DNA of 64,000 bases from the NCBI GenBank assembly GCA_000469685.2, contig LS997566.1, positions 16,194,545 to 16,258,544 of the forward strand, given 5' to 3'. This DNA comes from Haemonchus contortus (taxonomy: Eukaryota; Nematoda; Chromadorea; Rhabditida; Trichostrongylidae). The stretch's first letter is position 1; the number at the start of each line of letters is the position of its first letter. The translations under genes were made by a program, and so were the position numbers. The notes beneath the pieces were generated by a model, which did not search any database, had not been told where the DNA came from, and worked only from the letters and a program-made list of their open reading frames with translations. Of the stretch, positions 13,059-25,299 are shown piece by piece.

Positions 13059-13322
13059 CAAGAGGCGGTGCAATGGCAAGTAACACACTTCCCATGCGCA
13101 CGGTCACGGGTTCGAACCCGTGTAGACCAACCAAGCCTTCCATCCCTCTGGGGTCCAGGCTCGTCTGGGAGGATAAAAGCTTTGACTTGTACATCGACTG
13201 GCCACCGCAATTCATTGTATAGGCCACATTCGCATTCAATACGCCACTGCTATTCTGAATGGAAGTCGAATGCGTGGACGCATCCCTCATACGGGATTAA
13301 TTACACTTAAGACTTTATCCTT
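13059..13322 (+). mobile_element. tRNA-derived SINE, copy 5
   Basis: A box GGTGCAATGGCAAG; strong B box within ACGGGTTCGAACCCGT, which forms a perfect T-stem-like pairing, the clearest tRNA relic in the family. Complete 3' end AAGACTTTATCC. Confidence 0.85.
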
Positions 13323-16040
13323 TACTCCTTTGTTGTTCATTCTGTCGAGTTATCTGGCCTACGCCGAACTCCTTCCTGAGACCCAACAAGAGTGCTCGGG
13401 GGACTCGCAGCTTCTTTCTTTTAGAACAGATGATAAATTTGTGAACGCAAAAGCAAATGAGTTGGCACTACTGATTTGACTTCAGTTGAAGAATTAAGTC
13501 TCTGCTACAGCAACTTTCCTATGGCAGGACAACCTGATAAGTCAATCGAGTTCTTGATTATTAATATTGTCGGCTGACACCATCACTCACAGCACCATTA
13601 TCAGGCGCCACCTTTCCTGTCCCTTCTTATCTGCTCGATATGAACCATATTTATAAATCACTACTTTGACGTGAGGTTAGATGAGAAAATACCGCTTTCC
13701 GTAAATTTGACGGTTTTTTGGTTGAATCATATCACTAAATCTGACAGTTCTCTAATGAGGGGGGAATTCGAGAAATGTTTGTTAGAAAAAGTGCTAAAAG
13801 GAAACAAATGGCCGATAGCTCAAAGTAAATAAAACTGAATTGAACTCCGCTCTATAATATCGGAATGAAAAAAATAATGGAAAAGAATTCGTGTTACTTT
13901 AACATTATTGCTATTATTATTGTTGTTATTGTAATTTTACGATTCTCAATGTATCCTTACTATATATAACGCTATCCCATCTGCCCATCTGTCCCGACAT
14001 TTCATATTACTTAGGGAAACACTTAGAAAGATCAGGTCAAGTTTTGAATGGATTAGTCATAGGTGTAGAGAGCACATAAGCTCCTCCCACAGGACAGGCG
14101 GGCCAGACATGCATTGTAAAAGGTGGTGCTCTGGACAAAAGAACCGAATAAGATAAAATGAGCAAATGGGAATGGGCCGAACAGGGAAATAAAGGAGAAT
14201 ACAAGCGGTGAACGGTGCACCCTCAAATGTTGATGGTACTTTCTGTATGAACTCAGATCTTAAATAATCAAGAGTCTAGAGGTCGGCAAAAAATTGTTGG
14301 AATAAGCATGAGTAGTTATGCTGGGCATGCGAAGTCCCGCCCACGATGGGCGGGGCGTGCAAAGCGCTTTCTTTTCCGAAATTCGAATTCGTAGCTCTCT
14401 TTGAAAACGTTCCAAAATCCAAGGGAAGGATGGTTAGGGCTGTTGAAGTGGTTGTAGTCAAATTTACAAGGTGGGTGGGTAGTAGGAAGGGCTGGGTGGA
14501 GCCAAGATCCAAATTCATAACTTGCTTTAAAAACGTTTATTATAATCATCATTACTTACCAAATATATAGCGTGCGCTTCTCTGTCTATAATAACAATGA
14601 TTCTGTATTAACTGCAAAACATATGGAGCGGAGAGGAAGGAGAGGGGTAAAAAATTGAACAAGGAAGACACATTTAGGCGAGGTGAGCGAAGCATCTTCA
14701 CGATAGGCCGTACTTTTTACATGAGTTCATGACTCAATTCAGTGCAAGCCTGTAGGTCAAATACCTGGGGGCGCAGATCAAGCCGAAAATGCTTAGCTCT
14801 ACTCAGAGTGTTCTCTGTTAGAGTGCACGCGTTAGCGGGCGCAAGCCAACTGGTCAGAGAGGACACACGCCAAGGTTCTGTCGGTAGTAAAGACAATTAA
14901 ACAGGAAGAGGAAAGCCTGACGTCAGCCGGGCAACCCCATCAGGTTTTAGTGGACGTCGTACAACGGAGTAGAGCCCAAAATACCCATATTGTACCGAAC
15001 CTGAAAATCAGCGAGCCTCTGCAGTCTGCTAAAGGTACAGTCCACGATAAAAATGGTTTCTGAGTCCTTCTCTAAGAATACCCAGTGGCTCCCAAGGGTA
15101 ACAGGAAGGGCGCTGTCGGGACTAAAAACCCGCTGGGGCATAGTGGAAGCTCCGTTACAGGATCGCCCGGACTCCCCGCCTCTCGATCAATGTCACTAGT
15201 GTCGAGGCGATACAGATTGCAATATTCATTCTAGGACCCACACACAATCAGCTGATCGCCTAGTGATGAGGCAATGTTTTCCTGCTATTCCTTTTTTCTC
15301 AGTTATTCTTTTTGCTGCACCGCTCCCTTATTTAATTTTCTATCAGAAGAGGCTAAAGTTGGACCATTTTTGCTGCTGCCAGGGGTTTTTTTGCCAACTT
15401 ATGCTTATGAATGAATGAATTTTTGCTTACCGTAGTCAGTTATTTGCACCAGGACCCACACTAACGAAATGACACACATTGTATAGCTCATGGGTACGAA
15501 TGCTGTTTTTATTCTTTCCTTCCATGGCGAATGTTTCTTCATTGTTGCTTTAATTCCATTTGATAATCCCCCTTGAGATGGAATAGTGTTTTGAAATAAC
15601 CCTTACGAGCTATTTGTTCAAGAGTTTCTTTCGTTCGAGATATCCGGAACAGCTCCGCTAACAACCAAAACCAAACAAACCCTTCAGTGATAGCTTTCCG
15701 GTTCCTTTTGAATCTTTTCCTTCTGAGCCATCTTTTCAATTTATTGACATACTCAGAATTCGCTGTGTTGCTATATCGGATTTTCATATTTTTTTGAATT
15801 TCTCAAGATTTTGGATAAGATAGCTGACGGCACAAAAACGGGACGAACGGAACAAAAACGGGACGGACGGCAGGAGTGAAGATGTGGGTGACGAACGGAG
15901 AACCTCAATCGCTCGAGACGTGCTTTCACGACCTATAGGTGGGATTTCTCAGGTGACCTGTTTTACTTTTGGTTTTTTTACAACGTCCAGCTCCAGAAAT
16001 ATGTAACCGACTTAAGCTCATTATAAACATGATGTTAGGG
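13323..16040. other. Non-coding stretch with minor repeats
   Basis: Holds the 14.3 kb two-unit repeat and short GGGACGGACGG-type direct repeats at 15,835-15,875. Minus-strand frames at 14,947-15,141 and 15,539-15,787 are mildly protein-like but unsupported. Confidence 0.4.
14330..14545 (+). repeat. Two-unit diverged repeat (~131-bp spacing)
   Basis: ATTCGAATTCGTAGCTCTCT then TTGAAAACGTT (14378) aligns with ATCCAAATTCATAACTTGCT then TTAAAAACGTT (14509). A GGGCGGGGCG or GGGTGGGTAG block precedes each. The GC block at 14,335-14,355 (CCCGCCCACGATGGGCGGGG) is itself palindromic and resembles the unit ends of the 58.4-58.9 kb minisatellite. Confidence 0.45.
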
Positions 16041-16325
16041 CAGAGGTGGTTAAGTGACAAGTGGCGCACTTCACACACGCATGATCAGGGGTTCAAATCC
16101 CGGATCGATCCCAGGCCAACCAAACCTTCCTTCACTCCAGGGTTGGTTAATTGGTATCAGACTTGTCTGGGAGAATGAGAGCACCGACTTGTACATCGGC
16201 TAGCCACCGCGAGCTATTGGATAGGCCACATACGCATTCAATCCGCCACTACGATTCTAGATGGAAGAGAATGCGTGAGCGCATCCCTGAGACGGGATTG
16301 ATCAACGCCCCAAGGCTTTATCCTT
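16041..16325 (+). mobile_element. tRNA-derived SINE, copy 6
   Basis: GGTGGTTAAGTGACAAGTGG with B box GGGGTTCAAATCCCGG; full body including GACTTGTACATCGGCTAGCC and GGGATTGATCAACGCCCC; 3' end GGCTTTATCC. Confidence 0.82.
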
Positions 16326-17024
16326 ATAACGCAAAATAAGCGAAATTAATGCTTCTTGAGGGGTCCTATGACATATTCTCGAGTGGAATTCCGGCCAGTT
16401 GTGACATGGGTGACCGGCTTTCAGACGAACCCAGGACCTACTTTGCTCATAATATCACAAAGGTTTAGGTCATTGCAAATGCTGCTTTTACAGCACTTAC
16501 ACGACTTGTGAAGCCCTCAGTTCTATAGAGTAGTGGAATCATGGAGGTTGCTTGGAAATACGAGCTTGAAGTATTACTTCTTAAGTGGCTTGGAGTGCAC
16601 CGGGTCTATCGGGACTGAGGTGTGGGTTGAACGGTTGCAGCTAATGATATTACAGGAATGCTACTCACCTGACACTCGGCCGGGGTTCTTTCTTGTTCGC
16701 CAATACAATGACTCCGCTATGTCTGCTATCCCTGCAAAACGGCTCTGAACATTGCAATGTCGCCAGAGAGAGTACGTCGAAAGCCCTTCATCCATCTACT
16801 TTTTGCAACTGTCTTCCTTGATCCCGCTCGATCCTCCAGTCCTGATATTTCGCGGAGTAGGATGTGTCGGTTCAGATAACTCGCTACAAGGTCGATCAGC
16901 GCCAAAGAAGGGTGGCTTATCAGTAGTGTTCATGAGGTTATCACATGGTAGGACTGTCAAATCGCCTTTTATTTCTCGGCATTTGTTTGAAGTCTAGCTA
17001 GAAAAGCCAATTGTCCCGTCCCGT

Positions 17025-17250
17025 TCGTTGGGTTCGAATCTCGTCGAGAACACAGCCAGGTCATTAATCATTTTATGATCACTTCGCTGTACTAAAGCTA
17101 TTAAGACGATGAAAGGAGCCTTCACATTAGTGAGGCCCATACAATTGAATATGATGAACACTTGTTGTAAATGATGGGGAAATACTGCATGAAAGTGGAC
17201 AGAGAAAGGGTGTGCATTCCAGAAGGGATTGATCAGCATCTCGGAAGGGG
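17025..17250 (+). repeat. Possible very degenerate SINE copy
   Basis: A B-box-like GGGTTCGAATCTCG at about 17031 and a 3' block GTGCATTCCAGAAGGGATTG near 17,213 are in the right order and spacing, but the body between them is hard to align. Could be coincidence. Confidence 0.3.
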
Positions 17251-20200
17251 CACTTTGCCCGTTTATTTCTCATTAGTTTAAAGTTCAATGCAAACATTTC
17301 TCTCTCTCCAACCTTGTCAAGGAGCCGCCTCGCACTGACGAGCAGCCGTTCTCATCAGCCAAGACGGCGGAGTTCATTCGTCTCACCCCCAACCAGCCAG
17401 CCGTATTCCGTGTCCTTTGTGCGCCGCTACGTGTTCCCAGAATTATTATATCTCCCCATCGATCGCCCTCAAACGTTCTCGTCATCTTTTAATCATTTTT
17501 GAACCCTCTCATACGACATAATTACATTAGCAAATGACGTTAGCAAGGAATTCCAATATCCTCTTGAATGCACTCAAGTGATGACGTTTCCTTTCCATGG
17601 CTTCAGTGACGTTTTCACGGAACTCCCTTTATAATTGAGATGACCTTAATTTTCCAGTTGGAATTTGTCGTTCAGCCTCCGATTTCGTTGTCAAGCCTTG
17701 CATATAACCTCTTCCGCAACTTGGCTATTGGGTTCAACGCCGCTGAAGAAAATCAACGCTCTTCGTACTGCTCAGAAACGCAGTGTTTAACACCGCGAGT
17801 TGGCACATTCTCGAATTACCGAGTTCTGTAGAAAAACTTCTTCAAAAGGCATAAAGCAAGACGAGAAGATGAGTGATGCTGCAGCTAGAGACGTATGCTT
17901 GGGAACAGCATAATGTGAGGAGAAAGTTTGATGGGAAGCCTTCACCGAAAGCGCTGACTCGTGCCAAGGCGACAGTAAAGGCTTCTAGTAGTATCAGGAA
18001 GTAACTGGCAGAGGACAGTCGGTACTGTTGTAAATGATAGGGTGCCACCGTAATAGGGTGTCCTGACGTTCTGCTCCTTCTTCTGAGACAGACAAAAGGG
18101 GAGCCTCCTCTCGAGGATTCTTGATTTTATATTTTAAGCCGTTGCTCACATCCTACCAACATTGAACTTCTGCTATAAGAGCATGTCCGGAACTTCGAAG
18201 ATCTTCTCTATCTACTATCATCATTTTGGTCACCACCCTCCTCGAGTGGGCTCCTCTAACACTTCCGTTCGTCCCTTTGTGAGCCAATTACAGTACAATT
18301 GGTTTTTATCGCTCAAGTGACACGAAAGACACGAAGTGAATCATTGCTTCAATTCCGTAAAGAAGTCTGATCGCTCTGGTCCAACGACCATCCAAATTGC
18401 CAAATATACATACCCCACCTGACATGGACTACAGCGTTCCTTGGTCTTTGATTGGTGACAGAGCCTAGAACGCATGCGAGAAGAGAAAGTTCTCCTGTGC
18501 GACACTGAGCAAGGGCTTCTCTACAGCTCCTAAATGGTGCTAAGCGCGGGATGTACTGCTGTCGCAAAGCATAAGTCTCTCCTTCCGAGACCACGATGCA
18601 CAGATTAAGGCAGAAATGGAGCAGAACAGGAAAGGTTGGTCCTCACGGGCATTTCCAGGTCAATTGCAAGCCTCAGTACAAAAGTAATTAAAGTTTCTAC
18701 CGTATTCTACAAGACAGCACTTAACTGAGCTCTCTTGTAGGATACGGTAGAAGTTGACATGAAAGTTAATCTCGTCCCCTTTCTCACCTTTTCAGACTCT
18801 TCTTATTTACTTTCTGGAAAGGGGCAAGATTCGTATCGTCCCTCAAAGGGTGAGGCTCAAAGTCATAGCCAAAAGATGCAGGTTTGTTTCCATGGGCGAG
18901 AGTTCTCATGTTTTTTAGTTAATTTGGTTTTCATGGTTCCCAAATATGGTTATTACACGTAATTGTTTTCCGGGGAGAAGAGCCAGCCTAGCTGCTTCAT
19001 AGTATGCTGCCTTACCAACTTAGTTCTAACCCATGAAATCAGTTGATGTCAGGACGGCTCAGCATATCCTTTTTGGCAGCAGGTGTATCATTGCCGGCAT
19101 GAATGAAGGGGCGATCCCGATTATACTGCACTGACTATTTACCAACTCGGGAACACCCCTCAACTACTTCCCAGACACCCAATTCCGAACTCGTATCACA
19201 GTCTACAGGGAAGATACCAAACCCATATCAGCAAACCTATACGCAGGGAGTTCTTTTGCTGAGTGGGTCACTCCCTGCGCTTCGCTTGTTCAACTGAAGT
19301 AGGAACGGATCTAATGGGACGCCCGCTGATGTACAAGATGAACTCCAATCCATGTTCTCCGTCGGCTCCTCGCATCCGTTGGTCTATTCGTTCTGTTTTT
19401 CTTGTTCCGCAGTTCAGTGTTGAGAGGACAGCTGCTCTGTTAGCGCTCACGTTTGCAAGATTTTGAGATTTCCGCCCAGATATGCATCTCCTACGTTCAT
19501 TCCCAGTTAACCAACTTGTGGGAGAATCAATTATGAATCGAAGTGATGGTGTGAGGGGTTTTCAGAAGGTTAGATACTGCTATCCCTCAAGGGGTGGGGT
19601 ACAGGCTTGACTTCAATTCAGGTACGGGAGCAGGTCCTTGAAGGCCTACGTGAGTGACCTACGTAGCTAATTCACTGAAGTGAGCAGTGACAGTTTAAGG
19701 AATCACCTTCCCTTGGAGGTTAGGAGGAGGTCAGGACTGTTGCAAATTTGAATTTCACTTTTTGAACGAAAAATACAGCGAATAACTATTTTGAAAGGTC
19801 CAGAGCTCGAGTAGGCAGGATCAGCAATTTCCCCGTCGCTGCACCCTTTTCCCAGAGTGATTCGGAATGACGAAATGACATCATGTCACTTACTGGTTAT
19901 TTGATGGTTCAAACGGTTCACGAAGCTTCATAATGGACGATTTCCAGTTGTAATAGCTACTCAAAATAGAAAGAATGGGAATTTCCGCCCTAGCACAGCG
20001 GGATACTCCACATAACCAACAAGCTCTCTGGCCCTTATTTGGCCTTTACTTATGCCTGGCTTATCAGCTTGTGCCCCCTTGCTTGTAACGACCATTACTT
20101 CCTTCAAAGAAAGGAAAGACGCTAAGTTGAAGTCCACGTACGTAACTAACTTTTCTGCTTTTTGATCCTTCCTCAATGTGTCCGACCACGAATTGACAAT

Positions 20201-20497
20201 CGGGAGATTAGACACCCGCTGATGTTCTGTGGGCTATTCTTAGATACCACAGGAATAGTCTTTCGATCTCAGCCTCTTCATTAGTAATGAAGTGGATTAT
20301 TGACGTAAGATCGCAAAAAAATTGAATGTTGACGGACCTTGGCCGTCTAATTGTACAGCTATCAACCCAATGTTTGTACTCCTTTTGTTCATATCATCGA
20401 ATTCGCCGCACCCCCTCCCTTATGACAAGGAAGTTGTAGTCATAAATAGTTTTAAGATTTACTATTTTCATAAATGTCACAAGGGTCAAAGGTCTTG
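17251..20497. other. Non-coding stretch with one hairpin
   Basis: Apart from the 18.7 kb hairpin, only weak frames, e.g. minus 18,349-18,594 and 19,961-20,215, without ATG or splice support. Confidence 0.4.
18695..18752 (+). other. Near-perfect 20-bp hairpin with 18-nt loop
   Basis: TTCTACCGTATTCTACAAGA (18695-18714) pairs with TCTTGTAGGATACGGTAGAA (18733-18752) with one T/G wobble. The loop is CAGCACTTAACTGAGCTC. The geometry fits a short pre-miRNA-like stem or a tiny foldback transposon; pairing outside the 20 bp is weak. The orientation of any transcript is unknown. Confidence 0.6.
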
Positions 20498-20765
20498 AAG
20501 AGTTAGGTGGCGCTTTATCACATACGCAGGGACCAGGAATCAAATCCCGGGTCAATACCCACCCCGACCAGACGAACCTTCCACCCCACTAGTGCCAATT
20601 ATCTGGTACCAGACTCATCTGGACTGACTTGTACATTGGCTGACCACAGTAAGTCATTGTGTTGACCATACCCGCATTCAAATCGCCACTACGATTCTGG
20701 ATGTAAGTCAAATGCCGGGCGCATCCCTCAGACGGGATTGATTGACGCCAAAACTTTATCCTTTG
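20498..20765 (+). mobile_element. tRNA-derived SINE, copy 7 (A box damaged)
   Basis: TAGGTGGCGCTTTATCACAT at the 5' end with the A-box segment shortened, B-box relic ATCAAATCCCGG, then clear body (GACTTGTACATTGGCTGACC, CTACGATTCTGGATG, CATCCCTCAGACGGGATTG). Confidence 0.78.
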
Positions 20766-20844
20766 TCCAGCAGTCAGCAGGAATTTCCAGAAATAAACAG
20801 TTTTGCAAATGAAGGGTTCACGGGAGATCTAGCGCCCAATGCTG

Positions 20845-20935
20845 AACTATCGACAGGTTCTTCGGTACCATAATACAGTGACTACGACGGGCGCAGATAG
20901 TACAATTACGGGTTCGAGTCCCGTCCGAGACCGAA
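20845..20935 (+). other. tRNA-like relic (B box with perfect T stem)
   Basis: ACGGGTTCGAGTCCCGT gives a perfect 5-bp T stem and loop, with an A-box-like TACCATAATACAGTG about 40 bases upstream. The would-be acceptor arm (TCTTCGG against CCGAGAC) pairs imperfectly and no clear anticodon stem can be drawn, so I call it a pseudo-tRNA or a second SINE head rather than a functional tRNA. Confidence 0.35.
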
Positions 20936-21474
20936 GTTTTGTCCATAGCTCGCCAACCTTTTGAGCCTACGATTAATGTTTTCTTGATTTTCCGTAATGA
21001 CACCAGCTAAGCAATGTGGTAATGTTGCAAGTGGGAAAGGGCACTTCTTGCGAAGAACATGTAACATACTAAGGAAAGAACACAAGTGGCAGCTGCCTAC
21101 GCGCCCATCAGATACACGTGATCTCCTGGACTTTTCATGGATTGGGCCACTTCTTGACGTGCCGCTTTGTCGGTATGTCGGTTTGTTTGTTCTGCCTGCA
21201 AAATACTGCTACTGCAACTTAATGACACGCCCTTGTAGTGCGCTTGGACTCAGGGTTCAACAAGCTCTGGTTCCACCAGGGGTAACGGTGGAATCCGTTT
21301 TCTTTCGGCAAAGAAAGCAGTCAGAGGAATCGGTTGTTTCGAAAATAGACCTATCTCAAGTCCTGTGACTTCTTCTAACGCCCAATTGACTAAAAACGCA
21401 ACCCTCATTAGAACCGCGGATGGTGCAACCCCTACAGTCTCTACAATGTCTTGAGAACTCTCCATCCTGGGAGT

Positions 21475-21570
21475 AAACGTCGGCTAAACCAGTTGTGGGA
21501 CCTTCATTACGCCCTATCTAGACTGATTTTCGACCGTACAGCGTCCGTTGTGCTATCCCTGGGGTCACTG
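21475..21570 (+). repeat. Dispersed repeat family B, 3' fragment
   Basis: ACGCCCTATCTAGACTGATT, TTCGACCGTACAGCGTCC and TTGTGCTATCCC match the 3' end of the 39.1 kb copy. Confidence 0.5.
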
Positions 21571-22183
21571 GTTCATCATAAAATATAATCTTGGAAAATA
21601 TTCTCCGTGAGCTGCCTCATATTGCATACTCTACGACTATTTTTGGGTAATAAGCCCTTGAACTTGATGTTTTCGTCTTGTTCACAAACCTATTGAACAA
21701 CACACAAAGACTGAAACCCATCATATCCCGAAAATTGGAGTATTTATGCTTGTTTTGCTAGACAGACACTCGTCTATTTCTTTTCTGAATTTACGAAAGC
21801 AAAATAAGAGAATCATGTCCACAAGAGGGAGAAATCTCTCTGCTTTAGTCGCTGGAATGTGCCTTTGAGCTGAACAGCCAAAGGAACTTGAGCTAGCCCT
21901 TGCCATTTAGTGAATGGTAACCTTCGTGACCGATCTCATATGATTGGGTCTATCACGTGTATACTCATGAACAAAGGTGAAGAAAAGTAGTCCCCAGGTT
22001 ACACTTAAGTACCTGGGTTCAGGATAAGTACAGTATGTATGACCTTGAATGGGTCTGAAACGGGAATTTATTTTTCATCGTTTCCCCATTTACATAATCA
22101 CATCAGAGAGACTACAAAATAGCCATCCCACAACTTGTAGATGACTTTTACCATTCACAGATACTATTCCCTGATCGGTAACC

Positions 22184-22493
22184 TGTGGTGTAGTGGGTGA
22201 ATGGTGCACTTTCACACACTCATAGTCGGGGGATCGAGTCCGAAATTGATTTTTGCCCAGGCCAACCAAACCATCCGTCCCTCCGGGATCAGCTAATTGG
22301 TCCCAGACTACTGGAAGGGTAAAAACACTGACTTGTACATCAGCTAACGACTGCAAGTCATTGCCCAGGCTGCATACGAATCCAGAACCCCATTACGATT
22401 CTGAATGGAAGTCGAGGAGCTGCTGGGGCGCATTTTAAAAACAGGATTGATAAACCCCGAAGACTTGGTCGCTAAGACTTTTATCCCTTATTA
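22184..22493 (+). mobile_element. tRNA-derived SINE, copy 8
   Basis: GTGGTGTAGTGGGTGAATGG, B box GGGGATCGAGTCC, full body with GACTTGTACATCAGCTAACG and TTACGATTCTGAATGGAAGT, and an extended end AAGACTTTTATCC. Confidence 0.8.
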
Positions 22494-23162
22494 TTTTGGC
22501 CTGCAAACCATTGTAGGGACCAAGGCTGAGTGCAGAATCTGATATTGCACTTTTGCAGGAAGTTGAGATTTAAATAACGCTGTTGCCAACTTATCCCGTC
22601 TGTTTTGACCCTTTCTGAACTTTCCTGTAAAACTTGCTCTCTGAAGCAATGATGAGTTCGGAGCAAGCATTATTTGGCCCTTGGTAGCTAACTAACAAAT
22701 TAATATTTTGCCGATCAAAACATTCCCCCCTCTAGCAACGTGCAATGCGAACGTCGCGTTTTCATAGATGGCACTATAATGTGGTGTTTTCTGCTGAATT
22801 TTGATATTGCGAGCAAACCAGCGGCACAGCAACGACAGCACACGCAGGAATAATCTAACATGAATTTATATGAGACATTATAGATAGAATTTATAGGAGG
22901 GTAGAGGTAGAGGGGCAGAGAGAGCGAGTTTATGGCTGAACATTTTGTTTTCCCTCACGCTTCAATTAATTCTCAATGAGGACATGCAGTTGAGCATTTT
23001 TCATTCTGTTAGAAGGACTGGAGTGAAATCTATGGTTGAGCCATTCTTCACCATCTAACTATAAACGAAGATGTTCTCCAATCTAATTAACTTTATAGCA
23101 TGACCTATTCACCTCTGGCTACCCCCTCTTTTTATAGGCCCAGATCACAATAATTCATAATC

Positions 23163-23545
23163 ATAATGGGAGCAATAGTTCAGAATAGTGCAAAAGTGGC
23201 GAAGAAAAGGCGAAAATCGGAATATTAAGGGAATTGATGCTTTAAAAAGGTAGTAAAATAAGCGGTTGGACGAGAATGTGACGAAAAAAGCGCTTGGAAA
23301 GGGTTTTCGGACGAGCCTTCCCAATGTGTGTGCCACGGCGTATAGCTGGCTACAGTAAGCCGCTTACGTGTCAAGTGTATGTCCCGGTGCGAATAGTGCA
23401 ATCTTCATAGCCTCTACCTTTATAGCCATGAAAACTCGTCCCCTTGGGTGTGTAAGTCCGTTAAGCAAGTATTGGGGCTCTTATAACGGTATTTTTTGAC
23501 CGAGCAGCGTCCTTTGTTTTATGCTTAGGGAACCTTTGGGTTCTT
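23163..23545 (+). repeat. Dispersed repeat family B, copy 3
   Basis: CAGAATAGTGCAAAAGTGGC, GTGTGTGCCACGGCGTATAG, CTGGCTACAGTAAGCCGCTT, GTGCGAATAGTGCAATC, AAAACTCGTCC and TTGGGTGTGTAAGTCCG, in the family order. Confidence 0.7.
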
Positions 23546-24204
23546 CGTTAATAAGGACATTTTATCGTAAACACAACGACATATATATTACGACTGCCCC
23601 ACTTGTTTTTGATGATGGATTCTCTGATGGTTTCAGTTTTCCCAGGCAAGTTTTATCACCGATCAAGGCCTGCTTAAGGTCAATCTGGGCGAATTTTGAT
23701 CTGACAAGCTTTTTGTGTAACTGCTGGTACCATGAGGTGTCGGTACCGACTGCCTATTTCTAAGAGCTATAGAGCAACAAGCTTGGGGTGGTAGAAAGGT
23801 GGTGTTCATGAGAACCGACCATTCTGTAGTGCACACTAACACCCGGGACGGTAATTACCTAAGACAGTGGAAGCAAAGCAGGCCAACGAAATCAAGTCAC
23901 ATACACGGGCATAGACATGCACTTTCTTCGGCGTAGACTTGCGTGAGCTTGAAACTTCAGAGTCCCTCCCATATTAATAACTCTTGGGTAAGGTAGTCCT
24001 ACGAGTGATTACCCGCAACCTTCAATGGCTCAGCTCTGTTTCCTAAACCCATGTGGAAAGTCCTTCATTTAAGGTTGAACTCCGTCATAATCCACATATC
24101 TGGACTCTATCTGGACTCCTTGAACCTGTTTGGAGAAGATAGGTAACCTCCCAAATGGGATGCGACACCCCAAAGAGGCGATTATGGCAGTTGTGGGTAT
24201 TGCG

Positions 24205-24560
24205 CAATCGGGGCGCACGTTCCCGCCAAACGCCCATGCAAAGCGACGCGGCCGTCACGTGCTCTGCAAAAGCCCTGCAATCCCAGCGGCGGCCGGGAGC
24301 GGCGACGGCGGCGCCGCTGCCTCGTCATCGGCCGCCGCGCGCGCGGCGATCGATGCCGCCGCGACGGGCTGGCCGAGTGAGCGTTCGACGAGCTCATTTC
24401 GTTGGCAGGCATCCATGGTGCATGTGGTTTTCATTGGCCGCCGCCCAACGACGTCGACGACGGGACGACCTCGCCAGTCGCTTCCGCCACTGACGCTGCT
24501 GCTGGCCGCCGCTACGTGGCCTGCTGCTGTCGGCGATGGCCCAGCTCTCGGGAATTATCC
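24205..24560. other. Isolated GC-rich (CpG) island, possible exon or promoter
   Basis: About 350 bp with very high GC and many CG dinucleotides in an AT-rich neighbourhood, with GCCGCC/CGGCGG runs. Because stops are rare at this GC, several frames are open on both strands, so none is decisive. The most protein-like is on the minus strand: an ATG at 24434 followed by KTTCTMDACQRNELVERSLG and an Ala/Pro-rich run, with a possible donor at 24258. An Ala-rich plus-strand frame (24130-24588) is also open. It could be the first exon or promoter of a minus-strand gene. Confidence 0.4.
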
Positions 24561-24769
24561 ATCAACTCTTGGCAATCCTTCATCTTGAGATTTTTATCAG
24601 CTCTGCGGTGGAACGCATCGGTTGCTCACTTTCTTTCCGTTTATCCCAAGTTCTTTTGCTATTGGGCGATTCTTGGAATGTGAGGCCCTGAATCGAGCCT
24701 AGAGATGATTGCAAAAGGCGATCGTCGTTTGGAAATTAGCCTCCATTCGTCGTCATCGCTGGGGCTGGC

Positions 24770-25240
24770 ATCGTTTCAGAAACTGGTCGAACTCCTTTTC
24801 ATCTCTGCGGCATTGTGTTGCTGTTGTTTCTAGGAGCTTCTGCAGAAATTGCCATTGCACTTTTAAATTATCGGGCGCTTGCACTCTGGGTGTGTGCGTT
24901 CTTAAAAGCATGTTTCTCCTTTGCTAGCTCTTTTTGAAATGGGATCAGCCAAAGGATCACTTTACATCTTAGATTTGGTGAATTCTTTTTAGTTACATTC
25001 CTTAATTGTCCGTATTTTCTGATGCTTTCACTTTGTTAAAACATGACCTTGGGCAAACTTTCCTGATCCCATTTCCCATTTCTTCTGATGGTTGTCGATC
25101 TTCTGTTGAACGTCCATTCTACCCATTGCTGGGTTGTATTGCTGTTGCGGTTGAAGGCTTGCAAAAACTGTCGTTGCACTTCCGTGGCTTTGGATTTTTG
25201 CACTCTAAATGGGTGTACTTAAGCATGCTTAATCACTCAT
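24770..25240 (+). repeat. Diverged tandem duplication (~150 bp unit)
   Basis: Segments near 24,810-24,912 and 25,125-25,232 share an ordered set of motifs: TTG.(T)TTGCTGTTG, CTTGCA or CTTCTGCAGAAA, CATTGCACTT/CGTTGCACTT, TTGCACTCT, GGGTGT and TTAAAAGCATG/TTAAGCATG. Low but co-linear similarity suggests an old duplication next to the GC island. No function visible. Confidence 0.4.
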
Positions 25241-25299
25241 TTTCAAGCACATATATTCAGAGTTTTCATTTAATCACCGGCCTTTGAATTACTTAAATA

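Noticed and set aside
13059..13310. Frames with RVRTRVDQPSLPSLWG-type peptides, seen repeatedly in the window
   Set aside because: Each lies inside a SINE copy; the shared peptides reflect repeat sequence, not a protein family.
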